Assembly: GCA_019186985.1 (NCBI GenBank)
Contig: JABARQ010000004.1
Location: forward strand, 62,001-126,000
From: Prosthecobacter sp.
Lineage (GTDB): Bacteria; Verrucomicrobiota; Verrucomicrobiia; Verrucomicrobiales; Verrucomicrobiaceae
Length of the DNA stretch: 64,000 nt
Direction of reading: 5' to 3'
Below, in pieces: positions 48,412 through 56,291 of the stretch. Within the stretch, counting starts at the first letter, position 1. Every line of letters starts with the position of its first letter. The position numbers and the translations under genes are program-made. Below the pieces are notes generated by a model, which saw nothing but the letters and a program-made list of their open reading frames with translations, was not told the origin of the DNA and made no database searches.

Positions 48412-48924
48412 ACCATTTGGGCTTTTGCATTCCACACATACCTCTGGTTAAGCATCATCTGCTCGGTTCACGCTGCTCCATTAAAAGTAAGCGGCGATTT
48501 CGAAACAATCACCCTCAGCCATGCAGGCAAGACCGAGAAGCTTGAACTACCCGAAGAGGTCGGCGTGGACATGGACGATGCAATCCTGCTCGCGGATCAA
48601 GTTCGAGCAGAGCATCGCTACCTCCTTCTTCAAGTCACCGGCCCTTCTCGAAGGTCTGGAAATGGCAACGGAAACTGTGGTGCAGGCGTCGAAACCAGCA
48701 TTGTCTGGCTCAAGCTCACCAACTGGAAAATTGCAGAGCTAAAGCATCGCAAAGTGGAGTCGTGTTGGACTGACGAAGGATTCCTTGAAATGCCCAAATG
48801 GAAGGATGGCATCTGCAAGGTCGTGTTTTGGGCACCTCGTGAGAACAACCAGGAATTCACGCTGACTTACGACTCAGGAAAGCCTGAAAAAGGCTTCCAA
48901 CTGACTTCCAAACCCTTCAACTGA
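48274..48924 (+). CDS. Small exported protein whose N-terminus is supplied by a palindromic repeat
   Basis: The conserved-looking part begins with a signal-peptide-like stretch (FAFHTYLWLSIICSVHAAPL) at about 48420 and continues KVSGDFETITLSHAGKTEKLELPEEVGVDMDD to PEKGFQLTSKPFN. No ATG, GTG or TTG lies in frame between the repeat (ends 48411) and the signal segment, so any usable start (48274, or 48115 overlapping the lyase stop) is inside the repeat and adds a Pro/Ser/Arg-rich tail. The gene proper has lower GC than its neighbours. Family and function are unknown. It may be damaged. Confidence 0.55.
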   Translation: MAESPPSRALPGRPLDSVILSRSRSGGSRSPSLASPPANLSRASGSTIWAFAFHTYLWLSIICSVHAAPLKVSGDFETITLSHAGKTEKLELPEEVGVDMDDAILLADQVRAEHRYLLLQVTGPSRRSGNGNGNCGAGVETSIVWLKLTNWKIAELKHRKVESCWTDEGFLEMPKWKDGICKVVFWAPRENNQEFTLTYDSGKPEKGFQLTSKPFN

Positions 48925-48933
48925 GTCCAAGCC

Positions 48934-50970
48934 ATGAGATACGCGCCATCAGTTTTTCTCTGCGCCTTTCCAATCTCTGCGGTGGCCCTTCTTCTGGCCT
49001 GCTCTTCTCTTCAAGCCGCCGAGAAATACGACAACCCCACGCCGTGGTCCTACCAGCGTCTCCAGCGCCCCGCCATTCCGACCACCAAAGACACGGCGTG
49101 GCCGAAAGATGACCTCGACCGCTTCATCCTCGCTCGACTCGAAAAGGAAAACCTCCATCCCATCGGCGATGCCTCGCGAGCGACGCTCATTCGTCGTGCC
49201 TCCTTCGATCTGCGCGGCTTGCCGCCGTCTCAAACCGAGGTCGAGGCCTTCCTTCGCGATCCTTCGTCTGATGACATCGCCTTCGCGAAGGTCGTGGATG
49301 CGTTTCTTCAATCCGAACGCTTCGGCGAGCGCTGGGCGCGGCATTGGCTCGATGTCGTGCGTTATGCGGACAGCGTCGGTCGCGTGTGGAATGCGCCGTT
49401 TCTGTATGCGGCGCGGTATCGCGACTGGGTGATCGACTCCCTCAACGAAGACAAGCCCTACAACCGCTTCGTCGCCGAGCAGATCGCGGGTGATTTGCTC
49501 CCGGCGAAGACCGTGCTGCAGCGCCGCGACCAAATCGTCGGCACCGGCATGCTCGCGCTTGGCAGCATGAACGTGCAGGAGGGCGACCACGAGCAATACC
49601 TCCTCGATCAGGTCGATGACCAGATTGACGTCGTCGGGCGCGCCTTCCTCGGTCTCACGCTCGCCTGCGCCCGCTGTCACGATCACAAAACCGAGCCCGT
49701 GACCATGCGCGACTACTACGCGCTCGCCGGCATCTTTTACAGCAGCCGCACACTCAGCGGCACGCCGAACCGCAACGACGGCGTCGCCGGTGGTTACGTC
49801 AGCCCCGAGGCGCTCGTCGATCTGCCCACCGAGCTCGATGAAGCCGTCGGCCCGCCGCAAAAACTGCCCGCTGGCATTCACTCGATGGATGACATCCGCG
49901 AGCTCGGCAATCCGAAGCAAACCATCCGCTACGACCACGATCCGCACTTCTGCATGGGCGTCATCGACGGCGAAATCAAAGACTGCGAGATCGCCATCGG
50001 CGGCGATCCGCATGATCGCGCCACCGCCCCAAATCGCGGCGAATTGAAGCTCCCCGCCTTGCCGCCGATGCCGAAAGTGCCCGCACAAAGCTCCGGCCGC
50101 CTCGAATTCGCCCAATGGCTCACGCAGCCCACGCATCCGCTCACCTCACGCGTGATGGTGAACCGCCTCTGGCAGCATCTTTTCGGCGAAGGCCTCGTGC
50201 GCACCCCCGATGACTTCGGCATCACCGGCGCCGATCCCACGCATCCCGAACTGCTCGACCATCTCGCCATCCGTTTCGTCACGAACGGCTGGAGCCTCAA
50301 AAGCATGATTCGGGCGATGATGTTGAGCCGGACGTATCGACTTTCGTCGGGAAATTCGGAATTCGGAATTCGGAGTGCGGAATCCCAATCAAGCACCGCT
50401 CCCGCGTCAGCGCCTGTCATTCCGCATTCCGAATTCCACACTCCGCATTCATCGCATCCCGACGCGGGTAACAAGCTCTACTGGCGGATGAATGCCAAAC
50501 GCCTGGAGTTGGAACCCCTGCGCGACACACTCCTGCAACTCGCCGGCCAGCTCACCTTCGACCGCCCCGAAGGCATCCAAGTCGCCGGCACCGGCGGCAA
50601 AGGCCGTCACGGCGTCACACGCGGCCTGCTCGGTATCGAGGAGCCGTATCGCACGATCTACCTCCCTGTCGTGCGCGACAACATCCCGGAACTCTTCAGC
50701 ACCTTCGACTTCCCCGGCCCCACCCAAATCAAAGGCCAGCGCGACGTCACCACTGTCGCCCCACAGGCCCTGTTCTTCATGAACAACCCGTTTGTGGAGC
50801 AACTCGCGGCTCAAATCGCCGACAAAGCCGGAAAAGACACGAAAGCCATCTACAAGCTCATTTTGGGCCGCGATCCCACCACCGAAGAAATCACCGACGC
50901 ACGCGAGTTGGACGACCAGACACTCGTGCAGGCGCTTCTGGGCACGGCGGAGTTTCGCTACATTTTCTAA
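48934..50970 (+). CDS. DUF1549/DUF1553 (PSD1-type) protein with c-type haem motif
   Basis: The 678-residue protein has a signal peptide with possible lipobox (LLLACSS), then DUF1549 (DLDRFILARLEKENLHPIGDASRATLIRRASFDLRGLPP ... FGERWARHWLDVVRYADS) and DUF1553 (LEFAQWLTQPTHPLTSRVMVNRLWQHLFGEGLVRTPDDFG). A CARCHDHK motif near residue 250 can bind haem or act as a redox site. The family is abundant in Verrucomicrobiota and Planctomycetota, usually next to a DUF1501 gene, and is linked to polysaccharide use. About 35 residues near 470-505 are translated palindromic repeat. Confidence 0.93.
   Translation: MRYAPSVFLCAFPISAVALLLACSSLQAAEKYDNPTPWSYQRLQRPAIPTTKDTAWPKDDLDRFILARLEKENLHPIGDASRATLIRRASFDLRGLPPSQTEVEAFLRDPSSDDIAFAKVVDAFLQSERFGERWARHWLDVVRYADSVGRVWNAPFLYAARYRDWVIDSLNEDKPYNRFVAEQIAGDLLPAKTVLQRRDQIVGTGMLALGSMNVQEGDHEQYLLDQVDDQIDVVGRAFLGLTLACARCHDHKTEPVTMRDYYALAGIFYSSRTLSGTPNRNDGVAGGYVSPEALVDLPTELDEAVGPPQKLPAGIHSMDDIRELGNPKQTIRYDHDPHFCMGVIDGEIKDCEIAIGGDPHDRATAPNRGELKLPALPPMPKVPAQSSGRLEFAQWLTQPTHPLTSRVMVNRLWQHLFGEGLVRTPDDFGITGADPTHPELLDHLAIRFVTNGWSLKSMIRAMMLSRTYRLSSGNSEFGIRSAESQSSTAPASAPVIPHSEFHTPHSSHPDAGNKLYWRMNAKRLELEPLRDTLLQLAGQLTFDRPEGIQVAGTGGKGRHGVTRGLLGIEEPYRTIYLPVVRDNIPELFSTFDFPGPTQIKGQRDVTTVAPQALFFMNNPFVEQLAAQIADKAGKDTKAIYKLILGRDPTTEEITDARELDDQTLVQALLGTAEFRYIF
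50351..50455. repeat. In-frame palindromic repeat inside the PSD1 gene
   Basis: Repeated GGAATTCGGAATTCGGAG and GTGCGGAAT units at 50351-50382 face the inverted CATTCCGCATTCCGAATTCC and CACTCCGCATTC at 50418-50451. The insertion keeps the frame and encodes a segment starting NSEFGIRSAES and ending VIPHSEFHTPHSS between the DUF1553 segments MLSRTYRLSS and NKLYWRMNAKRLELEPLRD, which are normally nearly contiguous. Confidence 0.75.
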
Positions 50971-50974
50971 ACCC

Positions 50975-51046
50975 ATGAACGCTTTCGCATCTCATCATGG
51001 TTTGAAGCCCAACGGGCTTACAAAAAGAGCGCTCAAAACAGGGTAA
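50975..51046 (+). pseudogene. Truncated start of a DUF1501-type gene
   Basis: An ATG four bases after the PSD1 stop opens a frame, MNAFASHHGLKPNGLTKR, that stops after 23 codons. PSD1 genes are normally followed here by a DUF1501 gene of about 450-480 codons whose product starts in a similar way, so this looks like its 5' end cut by the arrival of the integrative island. The identification rests on position and operon convention; the 15-18 residues alone prove nothing. Confidence 0.4.
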
Positions 51047-51117
51047 TCAATAACTCTGGAGCCCATATTCCACGGGCTTTGGACGGCATCAGGGGGCTGT
51101 CTTTTGACACCCCAATC

Positions 51118-52353
51118 ATGGTCATGCATGACAAAAGCATGACAACTCGGCCCTCTTCCCCCAGGGCCAAAGGCAGGCCCGTGGCCGTCGTCAAACAAGG
51201 CTCCGCCGCCGTCCCCATCTACCGCGGCTCCTGCCGGGGTGTCCCCAGGTTCACCATCGCCTTCTACCTCAATCAGCAACGACGCAGGCTCACCTTCGGC
51301 TCCCTCGACGCCGCCAAGGACGAGGCACGCAAAGTCGCCCTCAACATCCAGCGCGGCATGAGCACCGACAACGACCTGCGCCCCCAGGACCGGGAAGCTC
51401 TCCGAACGGTTCAGGACATGCTCAGCCCCCTCAGCCTGCCCCTCGTGTCCGTGGTCGAGGAATACCTCCAATGCCGACGCAAGCTCGGCGATGTTCCTCT
51501 GCTGACCGCCGTCGAGGACTTCCTCGCCCGGTCACGCAGCTACCAGCCCGGCATCACCGTGTCCCAGGTGGTCGAGGAGCTCCTCCTGCTCAAGAGGCAG
51601 GACGGCATTAATGGGCACTACCTCAAGCTGCTGGAGGGGAATCTTCGCCAGTTTGCCCAAACCTTTGATGGCGAAATCACGAAGGTCACGGGAGCCATGA
51701 TCGACAGCTGGCTCCGCCGTGGCGATCACTCCATGGTCACACGCAACAACTGGCTCAAGCGCGTGAAGGAGCTGTTCTCCTTCGCCAAGCGGCGAGGCTA
51801 CCTGCCCAAGAACGAACCCACGGTCGCCGAGGAGCTCAAGCGCGGCAAGCAGGTGGACACGGACGTCGGCATCTTCACCCCCGAGCAGATGGAAAAGCTC
51901 ATGCGGGCTGCCTCAGCGGATCTGATACCCATCCTGGCCATTGGCGGGTTCTCGGGCCTGCGGGGGGCGGAAATCGCCCGCCTGAACTGGAGTGCCGTGG
52001 ACCTGGGACGCAAGATCATCGAGCTGCGAGCCGGTCAGGCCAAGACGGCCTCACGCCGGATCGTGCCGGTCAGCGACAACCTCGCCAGCTGGCTGGAGAA
52101 GGTGGAGAGGCGTGGACCGGTGGTTCCTGACGCTGCCCTTTTCATGAAGGCACGCCGTCTGGCCAGGAGCTTGGGGCTGGCATGGCCGCACAACGCCCTG
52201 AGGCATTCCTACATCAGCTACCGGATCGCGGTGGTGCAGAGTGCGGCTCAGGTGGCCCTGGAGGCAGGGAACTCCCCGGCGATCATCTTCAAGCACTACC
52301 GGGAACTGGTGACGAGGGAGGCGGCCGACCAGTGGTTCGGCATCCTGCCATGA
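51118..52353 (+). CDS. Tyrosine recombinase / integrase
   Basis: The 411-residue integrase carries an N-terminal arm-binding segment (about 30-80), a SAM-like core-binding domain (about 155-240) and the catalytic domain with Arg-282 (SGLRGAEIARLNW), His-358 and Arg-362 (PHNALRHSYISY), His-393 and the nucleophile Tyr-394 (FKHYREL). ATG 51118 is used; a TTG at 51079 and other Mets at 51124 and 51139 are possible. It lies at the left edge of the island, directly after the truncated DUF1501 start, and transcribes into the island. Confidence 0.93.
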   Translation: MVMHDKSMTTRPSSPRAKGRPVAVVKQGSAAVPIYRGSCRGVPRFTIAFYLNQQRRRLTFGSLDAAKDEARKVALNIQRGMSTDNDLRPQDREALRTVQDMLSPLSLPLVSVVEEYLQCRRKLGDVPLLTAVEDFLARSRSYQPGITVSQVVEELLLLKRQDGINGHYLKLLEGNLRQFAQTFDGEITKVTGAMIDSWLRRGDHSMVTRNNWLKRVKELFSFAKRRGYLPKNEPTVAEELKRGKQVDTDVGIFTPEQMEKLMRAASADLIPILAIGGFSGLRGAEIARLNWSAVDLGRKIIELRAGQAKTASRRIVPVSDNLASWLEKVERRGPVVPDAALFMKARRLARSLGLAWPHNALRHSYISYRIAVVQSAAQVALEAGNSPAIIFKHYRELVTREAADQWFGILP

Positions 52354-52389
52354 ACCTGCGGCATCCCCGATTGACATGCGAATCCCTGT

Positions 52390-52599
52390 ATGAACCCCAC
52401 ACCCCAGACACACTCGCCCTTCTTGAAGAAAAAACCGCTCGCCGCCCTGCTGGGGGTAAGTTCACGAACCATCGACAACTGGGTGGCGCAGCGGATGATC
52501 CCGTATCTGGCGACGAGTCCGAGGATGCACCTCTTTGATGTTGAGGCGGTTAAGGAGGCACTGCAGAAGCGCTTCGGAGTTGAGCCTCGCGAGATGTAG
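52390..52599 (+). CDS. Small HTH protein, excisionase-like
   Basis: The 69-residue protein is essentially one winged/MerR-type helix-turn-helix: KKPLAALLGVSSRTIDNWVAQRMIPYLATSPRMHLFDVEAVKEAL. This is the form of recombination directionality factors and of small DNA-binding regulators encoded next to integrases. It follows the integrase by 36 bp on the same strand, so it may be co-transcribed and control excision. Confidence 0.82.
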   Translation: MNPTPQTHSPFLKKKPLAALLGVSSRTIDNWVAQRMIPYLATSPRMHLFDVEAVKEALQKRFGVEPREM

Positions 52600-52893
52600 C
52601 TGCGTGTGACCTTGTTGCGCAACGAAGTGCGGACAAGTGATCGTCTCAGCGCATCAGACAAGAGGATTGGCACATTTTGTGGATGTGACCTGAAAGACAC
52701 GGAGCCGGTGATCGAAATGTCATCAGCGGGCTTCACGGTGTCCGCTGCATCAACCAACAACACTCGCTCGAAACCTGTTGTCCCCGGGACTCAGTTCAAG
52801 CAGAGCCCGTTCGATTCAATCGAACGGGCTTTTTGTTGGAGTGCACCCCATGGCACCCGCCATTCACCGCGACTCAAGCCCCTCACCTGCAAT
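52600..52893. other. Intergenic region at the left of the island, with terminator
   Basis: About 290 bp without a convincing gene. A frame of 109 codons exists on the plus strand (52606-52935), but it crosses the terminator at 52804 and the repeated leader, and its product shows no domain. The only recognisable structure is the terminator. The segment may hold an attachment site, but no duplicate is visible in the window. Confidence 0.6.
52804..52835 (+). terminator. Rho-independent terminator
   Basis: The perfect 11-bp stem AGCCCGTTCGA / TCGAACGGGCT with a 5-nt loop is followed by TTTTG. It isolates the integrase/HTH operon from the following leader and gene. Confidence 0.92.
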
Positions 52894-52942
52894 CATTTGG
52901 TGATGCAAACGGATGGATTCCCGAAGTCACGGTGACGAGGGC
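52894..52942 (+). promoter_or_regulatory. Island leader repeat, copy A
   Basis: This is a 49-nt copy of the repeated leader (see findings). The mini-ORF is 52897-52935, starting TTG GTG ATG CAA ACG and ending TCA CGG TGA, 13 codons including the stop. The next gene starts 14 bp after the mini-ORF stop. Codons 6-9 differ from the other copies (GAT GGA TTC CCG) and match the degraded copy at 57437. Confidence 0.7.
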
Positions 52943-52949
52943 TTCCTCC

Positions 52950-53531
52950 ATGGACCTTCCTGACCTTTTCCCCACCAACCCCATGCAGTTGCGCACGCTT
53001 CGCGGTTACAACTTTTCCGAAGTCTCCTCCGCCATGCAGAAGGCCATCCGCAGGGGGGATGCCGCCCTGGCCGGCTACTGGGCCTTGGAACTCTGGAGCA
53101 GCGGGTTTGGCAAGTATGTGTGGAAGCGCCTGCTTACCGTCAGCGCGGAAGACTGCTGGGGCATTCTCACCCAGGAAGTGAGAGCGCTGCATGATTCCTA
53201 CCTGGTGATCAACGAGGGCGTGCCGCCGAAGCATGCGAAGGGCCGCATCTTCATCAGCAAGGCGGTCATCCTGCTGTGCCTGTCCAAAAAGAGCCGTGAC
53301 CCCGATCACTTGCAGAACATGGTCTATGACCAGCAGGCGGGGCTGGAGGCGGAAACGCTGGCGCAGGAACTGCGTGAGAGCGGGGAGTATGTGGCCATCC
53401 CCGAGTATGCCTATGACTGCCACACGCGGGAGGGCAAGAAGCGCGGGAAGACGAAGACGGACTTCTTCAAGGCGGAGCAGGCGGCCCTGGAGCCGTTCCA
53501 GCCGGGCCTGTTTGATCACTTGATCGAATAG
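52950..53531 (+). CDS. Protein resembling the C-terminal domain of MgsA/RarA-type AAA+ ATPases
   Basis: The 193-residue protein lacks Walker motifs. It shows the pattern of the MgsA/RarA C-terminal oligomerisation domain: MQKAIRRGDAALAGYWALELWSSGFGKYVWKRLLTVSAEDCWG, followed by GRIFISKAVILLCLSKKSRDPDHLQ. The C-terminal part is Lys/Arg-rich. A stand-alone copy of this domain is known from phages and plasmids and may work with a separate clamp-loader-like AAA+ protein; one is encoded at 60930. ATG 52950 follows leader copy A. The family call is from pattern memory. Confidence 0.7.
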   Translation: MDLPDLFPTNPMQLRTLRGYNFSEVSSAMQKAIRRGDAALAGYWALELWSSGFGKYVWKRLLTVSAEDCWGILTQEVRALHDSYLVINEGVPPKHAKGRIFISKAVILLCLSKKSRDPDHLQNMVYDQQAGLEAETLAQELRESGEYVAIPEYAYDCHTREGKKRGKTKTDFFKAEQAALEPFQPGLFDHLIE

Positions 53532-53799
53532 GCAAAGAGATGCAGCCGAGCAGGTCTTTGGACACATCAAAAAACGATTTCTGATGACGGAATGGGGGGG
53601 CGTGACGGGAGACGTCAGCACGTCCAGAGAGGAGGCATTCAGCACACAACCTCGTTCCTCCTTCTTGACGCTGTGCACACATCGGCGAATCTCCTTTTGG
53701 AGTCGCCCCCAGCGTCGGACGCAAAATGTGTAGGCCGCTGCTGCGTAGGCAGCTGTGAATCAGGATCTTCACGCTGTCACCGACTCCGCATTAACCGTC

Positions 53800-54447
53800 A
53801 TGCCACGCTGCCACATCTACCACAAGCCAACCGGCACACTTTTGGCGCGCGACCTGTACCATCACCAGCATTCGTGGCTGCTGGACCTGCATGACTGTCA
53901 TGAACTGCTGCCTGTAGGTGCTTACATGGAGGTGAAAAAGAATGAGCAGATCACATGCAAGGGTGAAGAAGTGGGGAGCCTACTGGTCGGCCGTGAAGCG
54001 CTCATGCCTCTGCCTCGAGGTGACTGGACAGGGTGCTGCGGCCCGATGGGAGGTCGGAAAAATGTGCTCGCCCCGGATGAGGAAACTCCTATCGCCTGGG
54101 AGACGGCGGACTGCCATACCCCACATTACGTCCGCATTGATCCTGGCGAGTGGGAACTGAAGCAGGTTGACCAAGAAAACGGACTCTGCTGGGTGGCATG
54201 GATTCATCATCAAGGTGAAAAACAGCTCCTGAGCGCTTCCTATGGCCGTGATGAAAATGAGGCGAAAAAGCGTCTCATCTCTGCCGCCCAGAAGCGGTTG
54301 GAGAACGAGGCTCACTACTGCTCCCAACCGGGGAAAATCCTCAATGCCAAGATTGAGACTGCAGACGTGGCTGACTTCGTCAACTCCATGGGGTGCAAAC
54401 CAACCGAGGTTCTCAGCCAAGTGAAATGGCTCTTCCGGAAGTATTGA
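53800..54447 (+). CDS. Hypothetical island protein, Cys/His-rich
   Basis: This is a 215-residue protein of no recognised family. It starts MPRCHIYHKPTGTLLARDLYHHQHSWLLDLHDCHELLP and has a central DWTGCCGPMGGRKNVLAPDEE segment, conserved-looking aromatic residues (CWVAWIHHQGEKQLLSASYGRDENEAKKRLISAAQKRL), and an acidic C-terminal helix. No signal or membrane segment is present, so it is probably cytoplasmic. The 268-bp gap before it shows nothing recognisable. Base composition is lower in GC than the chromosome, in line with recent acquisition. Confidence 0.65.
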   Translation: MPRCHIYHKPTGTLLARDLYHHQHSWLLDLHDCHELLPVGAYMEVKKNEQITCKGEEVGSLLVGREALMPLPRGDWTGCCGPMGGRKNVLAPDEETPIAWETADCHTPHYVRIDPGEWELKQVDQENGLCWVAWIHHQGEKQLLSASYGRDENEAKKRLISAAQKRLENEAHYCSQPGKILNAKIETADVADFVNSMGCKPTEVLSQVKWLFRKY

Positions 54448-54604
54448 AAACCCGCCTGCCTTTCAACCATGCTTGAGATCACCTTTGGCGATATTGCATA
54501 CGGCTGCGCTAAGACATACCTCAACACAAGGAACGAGCGAATCGAAGCACATGCGCCAAACACAAAGCGCATAAGGAAAGTCTCAGAGCGAAAGCCGGGC
54601 TTGT

Positions 54605-55372
54605 TCAATCAGAGGGGCATTGGCTGGCTCGTTCCTCGCAGCCATGCACCCTTTCATGTCCGCGTTCCTCTTTTGCTGGTAGGTGCGATGAAAGACTGTT
54701 TGCTATTCGAACTGCCTCTTCTGCTAATAAACTGTATGATTCGCGCGACTTGCGACCCGGGTGGTAGAAGTCAACCACGACAAGGCCGTCAGGGGTAGAA
54801 TAGCTAAAATCAGTTCCGGCGATCCTCTGCGCTCCCGGGAATAAAACATCCTGAACTGTGCCATATGTGTAGCCGCAGATTACGAATCTGGGTGCCAATA
54901 AGGCAACTTGTCGTCGCAGGAAGCTCCCATCCCTCAATGCGATTTCTCTGAGATTGCCGTTGTCGGAGTAAGCTATGCCATCTGCCTTCTTGATGTTAAC
55001 CCAGGCCGATCTAAGCATTGTTTGCCGAGCCTTAGGATAATTCTCAGACCTATCGGCTTCAACATTGAACGACAAACCCAAAAGCGTTGATTCAAACGCG
55101 TATAGCCACTCAATCATTCTATAATGGACGGCTTGATTCGCTGTCCCTCCCACTCGAAGCAATCCTTCATCCTTTAAAATTCCTGCTGCGTGATTCCACT
55201 GCCCACCTCCATGCGCTTCCTTCAAAAGGCACATTATTCGCAATGGACTCTCAAGCCACCTTACTGGATCGGTGGCACCATCGTAGATAAAATCGATCTC
55301 TGGGTTACCATAGGACGCGAGCCACTCGTGCTCAAGATGTTGGTCCAAATCTTTGAATTCGCTTGCTGTCAT
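54605..55372 (-). CDS. Hypothetical protein, possible uracil-DNA-glycosylase-like fold
   Basis: The 255-residue protein is GC-poor relative to its surroundings. It has PLRIMCLLKEAHGGGQWNHAAGIL near residue 42, a central helical part, LLAPRFVICGYTYGTVQDVLF near 165, and VVVDFYHPGRKSRESY near 200. The order of an N-terminal Leu-Lys-Glu loop, a buried ICGYTYG strand and a His-Pro motif recalls the UDG superfamily, but key catalytic residues cannot be assigned. Its start lies just after an attC-like palindrome on the same strand, as a gene in a cassette would. The last 30 residues may be read-through. Confidence 0.6.
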   Translation of the reverse strand: MTASEFKDLDQHLEHEWLASYGNPEIDFIYDGATDPVRWLESPLRIMCLLKEAHGGGQWNHAAGILKDEGLLRVGGTANQAVHYRMIEWLYAFESTLLGLSFNVEADRSENYPKARQTMLRSAWVNIKKADGIAYSDNGNLREIALRDGSFLRRQVALLAPRFVICGYTYGTVQDVLFPGAQRIAGTDFSYSTPDGLVVVDFYHPGRKSRESYSLLAEEAVRIANSLSSHLPAKEERGHERVHGCEERASQCPSD

Positions 55373-55389
55373 AGGTCATTTCTTTTGAA

Positions 55390-55600
55390 CGTCTAAGCTC
55401 ACCCACAGCAGGGGCGGCGGAGAGCGTGGAAACGGTGAGATGCTAGCAGGTGGCGCACCTCCTGCAAGGGGCGAAGGGGGTTGGCAGCAGGAGGTGTGAC
55501 ACCTGCGGTCGGGCTACGAAAAGCCATCGCCGACACCTCAGCCCCTGCTGTTGGGTGCAGTGCTTTGTTCGCCCCCGTTCTCGCGGTGAACTTCCTCACT
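55390..55600 (-). repeat. attC-like imperfect palindrome (integron-type cassette boundary?)
   Basis: On the minus strand the segment starts near GAACAAAGCACTGCACCC, includes CAACAGCAGGGGC, and ends in GCCCCTGCTGTGGGTGAGC then TTAGACGTTC, giving long inverted ends around about 150 nt. Translated, it yields an NKALHPTAGA-type peptide, often seen at attC sites in environmental bacteria. It separates two minus-strand genes, each starting or ending within about 30 bp of it. The core sites are not canonical, so the call is tentative. Confidence 0.4.
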
Positions 55601-56291
55601 TCTTCTTCTGCATCTTGCATATGTAGCCCCTGCGAAAGTGTGGCTTATCTGCTGTTATGCCACCGCCTTTGATGTCGGCGCGAAGCGCCGACCTCTCGAG
55701 CTTGTCGTTATAGCCTATCTTTTCGAGTATCGACTTTGAAACAGCAGTAGTGTCATTCCACTGCCAAGGCCCACTCGTGCCTTCGGTGCGCCAACCTCCG
55801 ATCCAGACAGTCTGATCTTCAGCGGGGGCGCTGAAGAGTCGATAAACTCGCTCCCACTCAGACCAAGACTCAAATGCTGCGAGGTCTCCTCCCATCTGGC
55901 GACAGGCATCAACTGCCTCCTTCCAAGAAACCTCGGCGTGAACTAGAGTGTAGGCAAAGTCCCCTCGAACGACCTGCTGGGTCTTCAGTCCTGGCGTGGG
56001 TGGAGAAGTGGCTTGTGTAGCGGAGGTTGCAGGCTGTGCGATGGACTGTGAAGATACTAACGCCTTCAACTCAGCATCTACCTCAAGCGCTGCTTCAAGG
56101 TTACCCTCCTTGGTGAATCGCACTTTGAGTGCCGTGAGGGCATCGGAATACTTCTTCTCTAACGGTGAAACTGCCTGTTGCTTTGCCTTCTCGAATGACA
56201 GCTTGAGTGCAGCGAGTTCAGGCGGTGGGGCTCCAAACAACGGCACGGTCAGAACTAGGAGTGCTAGGTTTGTGATTCGGGCTTCAATCAT
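55596..56291 (-). CDS. Exported protein with C-type-lectin-like domain
   Basis: The 231-residue protein has a signal peptide (MIEARITNLALLVLTVPLFGA), an amphipathic Lys/Glu helix (about 26-75: LKLSFEKAKQQAVSPLEKKYSDAL) of a type common in secreted Verrucomicrobiota proteins, a Pro/Thr linker, and a C-terminal C-type-lectin-like domain. The domain runs from VHAEVSWKEAVDACRQMGGDLAAFESWSEWERVYRLF through WIGGWRTEG...WQWNDTT to RRGYICKMQ. Calcium ligands are incomplete. It probably binds a glycan or protein outside the cytoplasm. Its arrangement with the downstream attC-like repeat suggests a gene cassette. Confidence 0.72.
   Translation of the reverse strand: MIEARITNLALLVLTVPLFGAPPPELAALKLSFEKAKQQAVSPLEKKYSDALTALKVRFTKEGNLEAALEVDAELKALVSSQSIAQPATSATQATSPPTPGLKTQQVVRGDFAYTLVHAEVSWKEAVDACRQMGGDLAAFESWSEWERVYRLFSAPAEDQTVWIGGWRTEGTSGPWQWNDTTAVSKSILEKIGYNDKLERSALRADIKGGGITADKPHFRRGYICKMQKKK

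Noticed and set aside
52606-52935. Plus-strand frame of 109 codons after the excisionase-like gene
   Set aside because: It crosses a strong terminator and the leader repeat, and its composition is not protein-like.
54469-54798. Plus-strand frame of 109 codons
   Set aside because: It overlaps the end of the better-supported minus-strand gene by 194 bp and has no recognisable domain. A short true gene before 54604 cannot be excluded.
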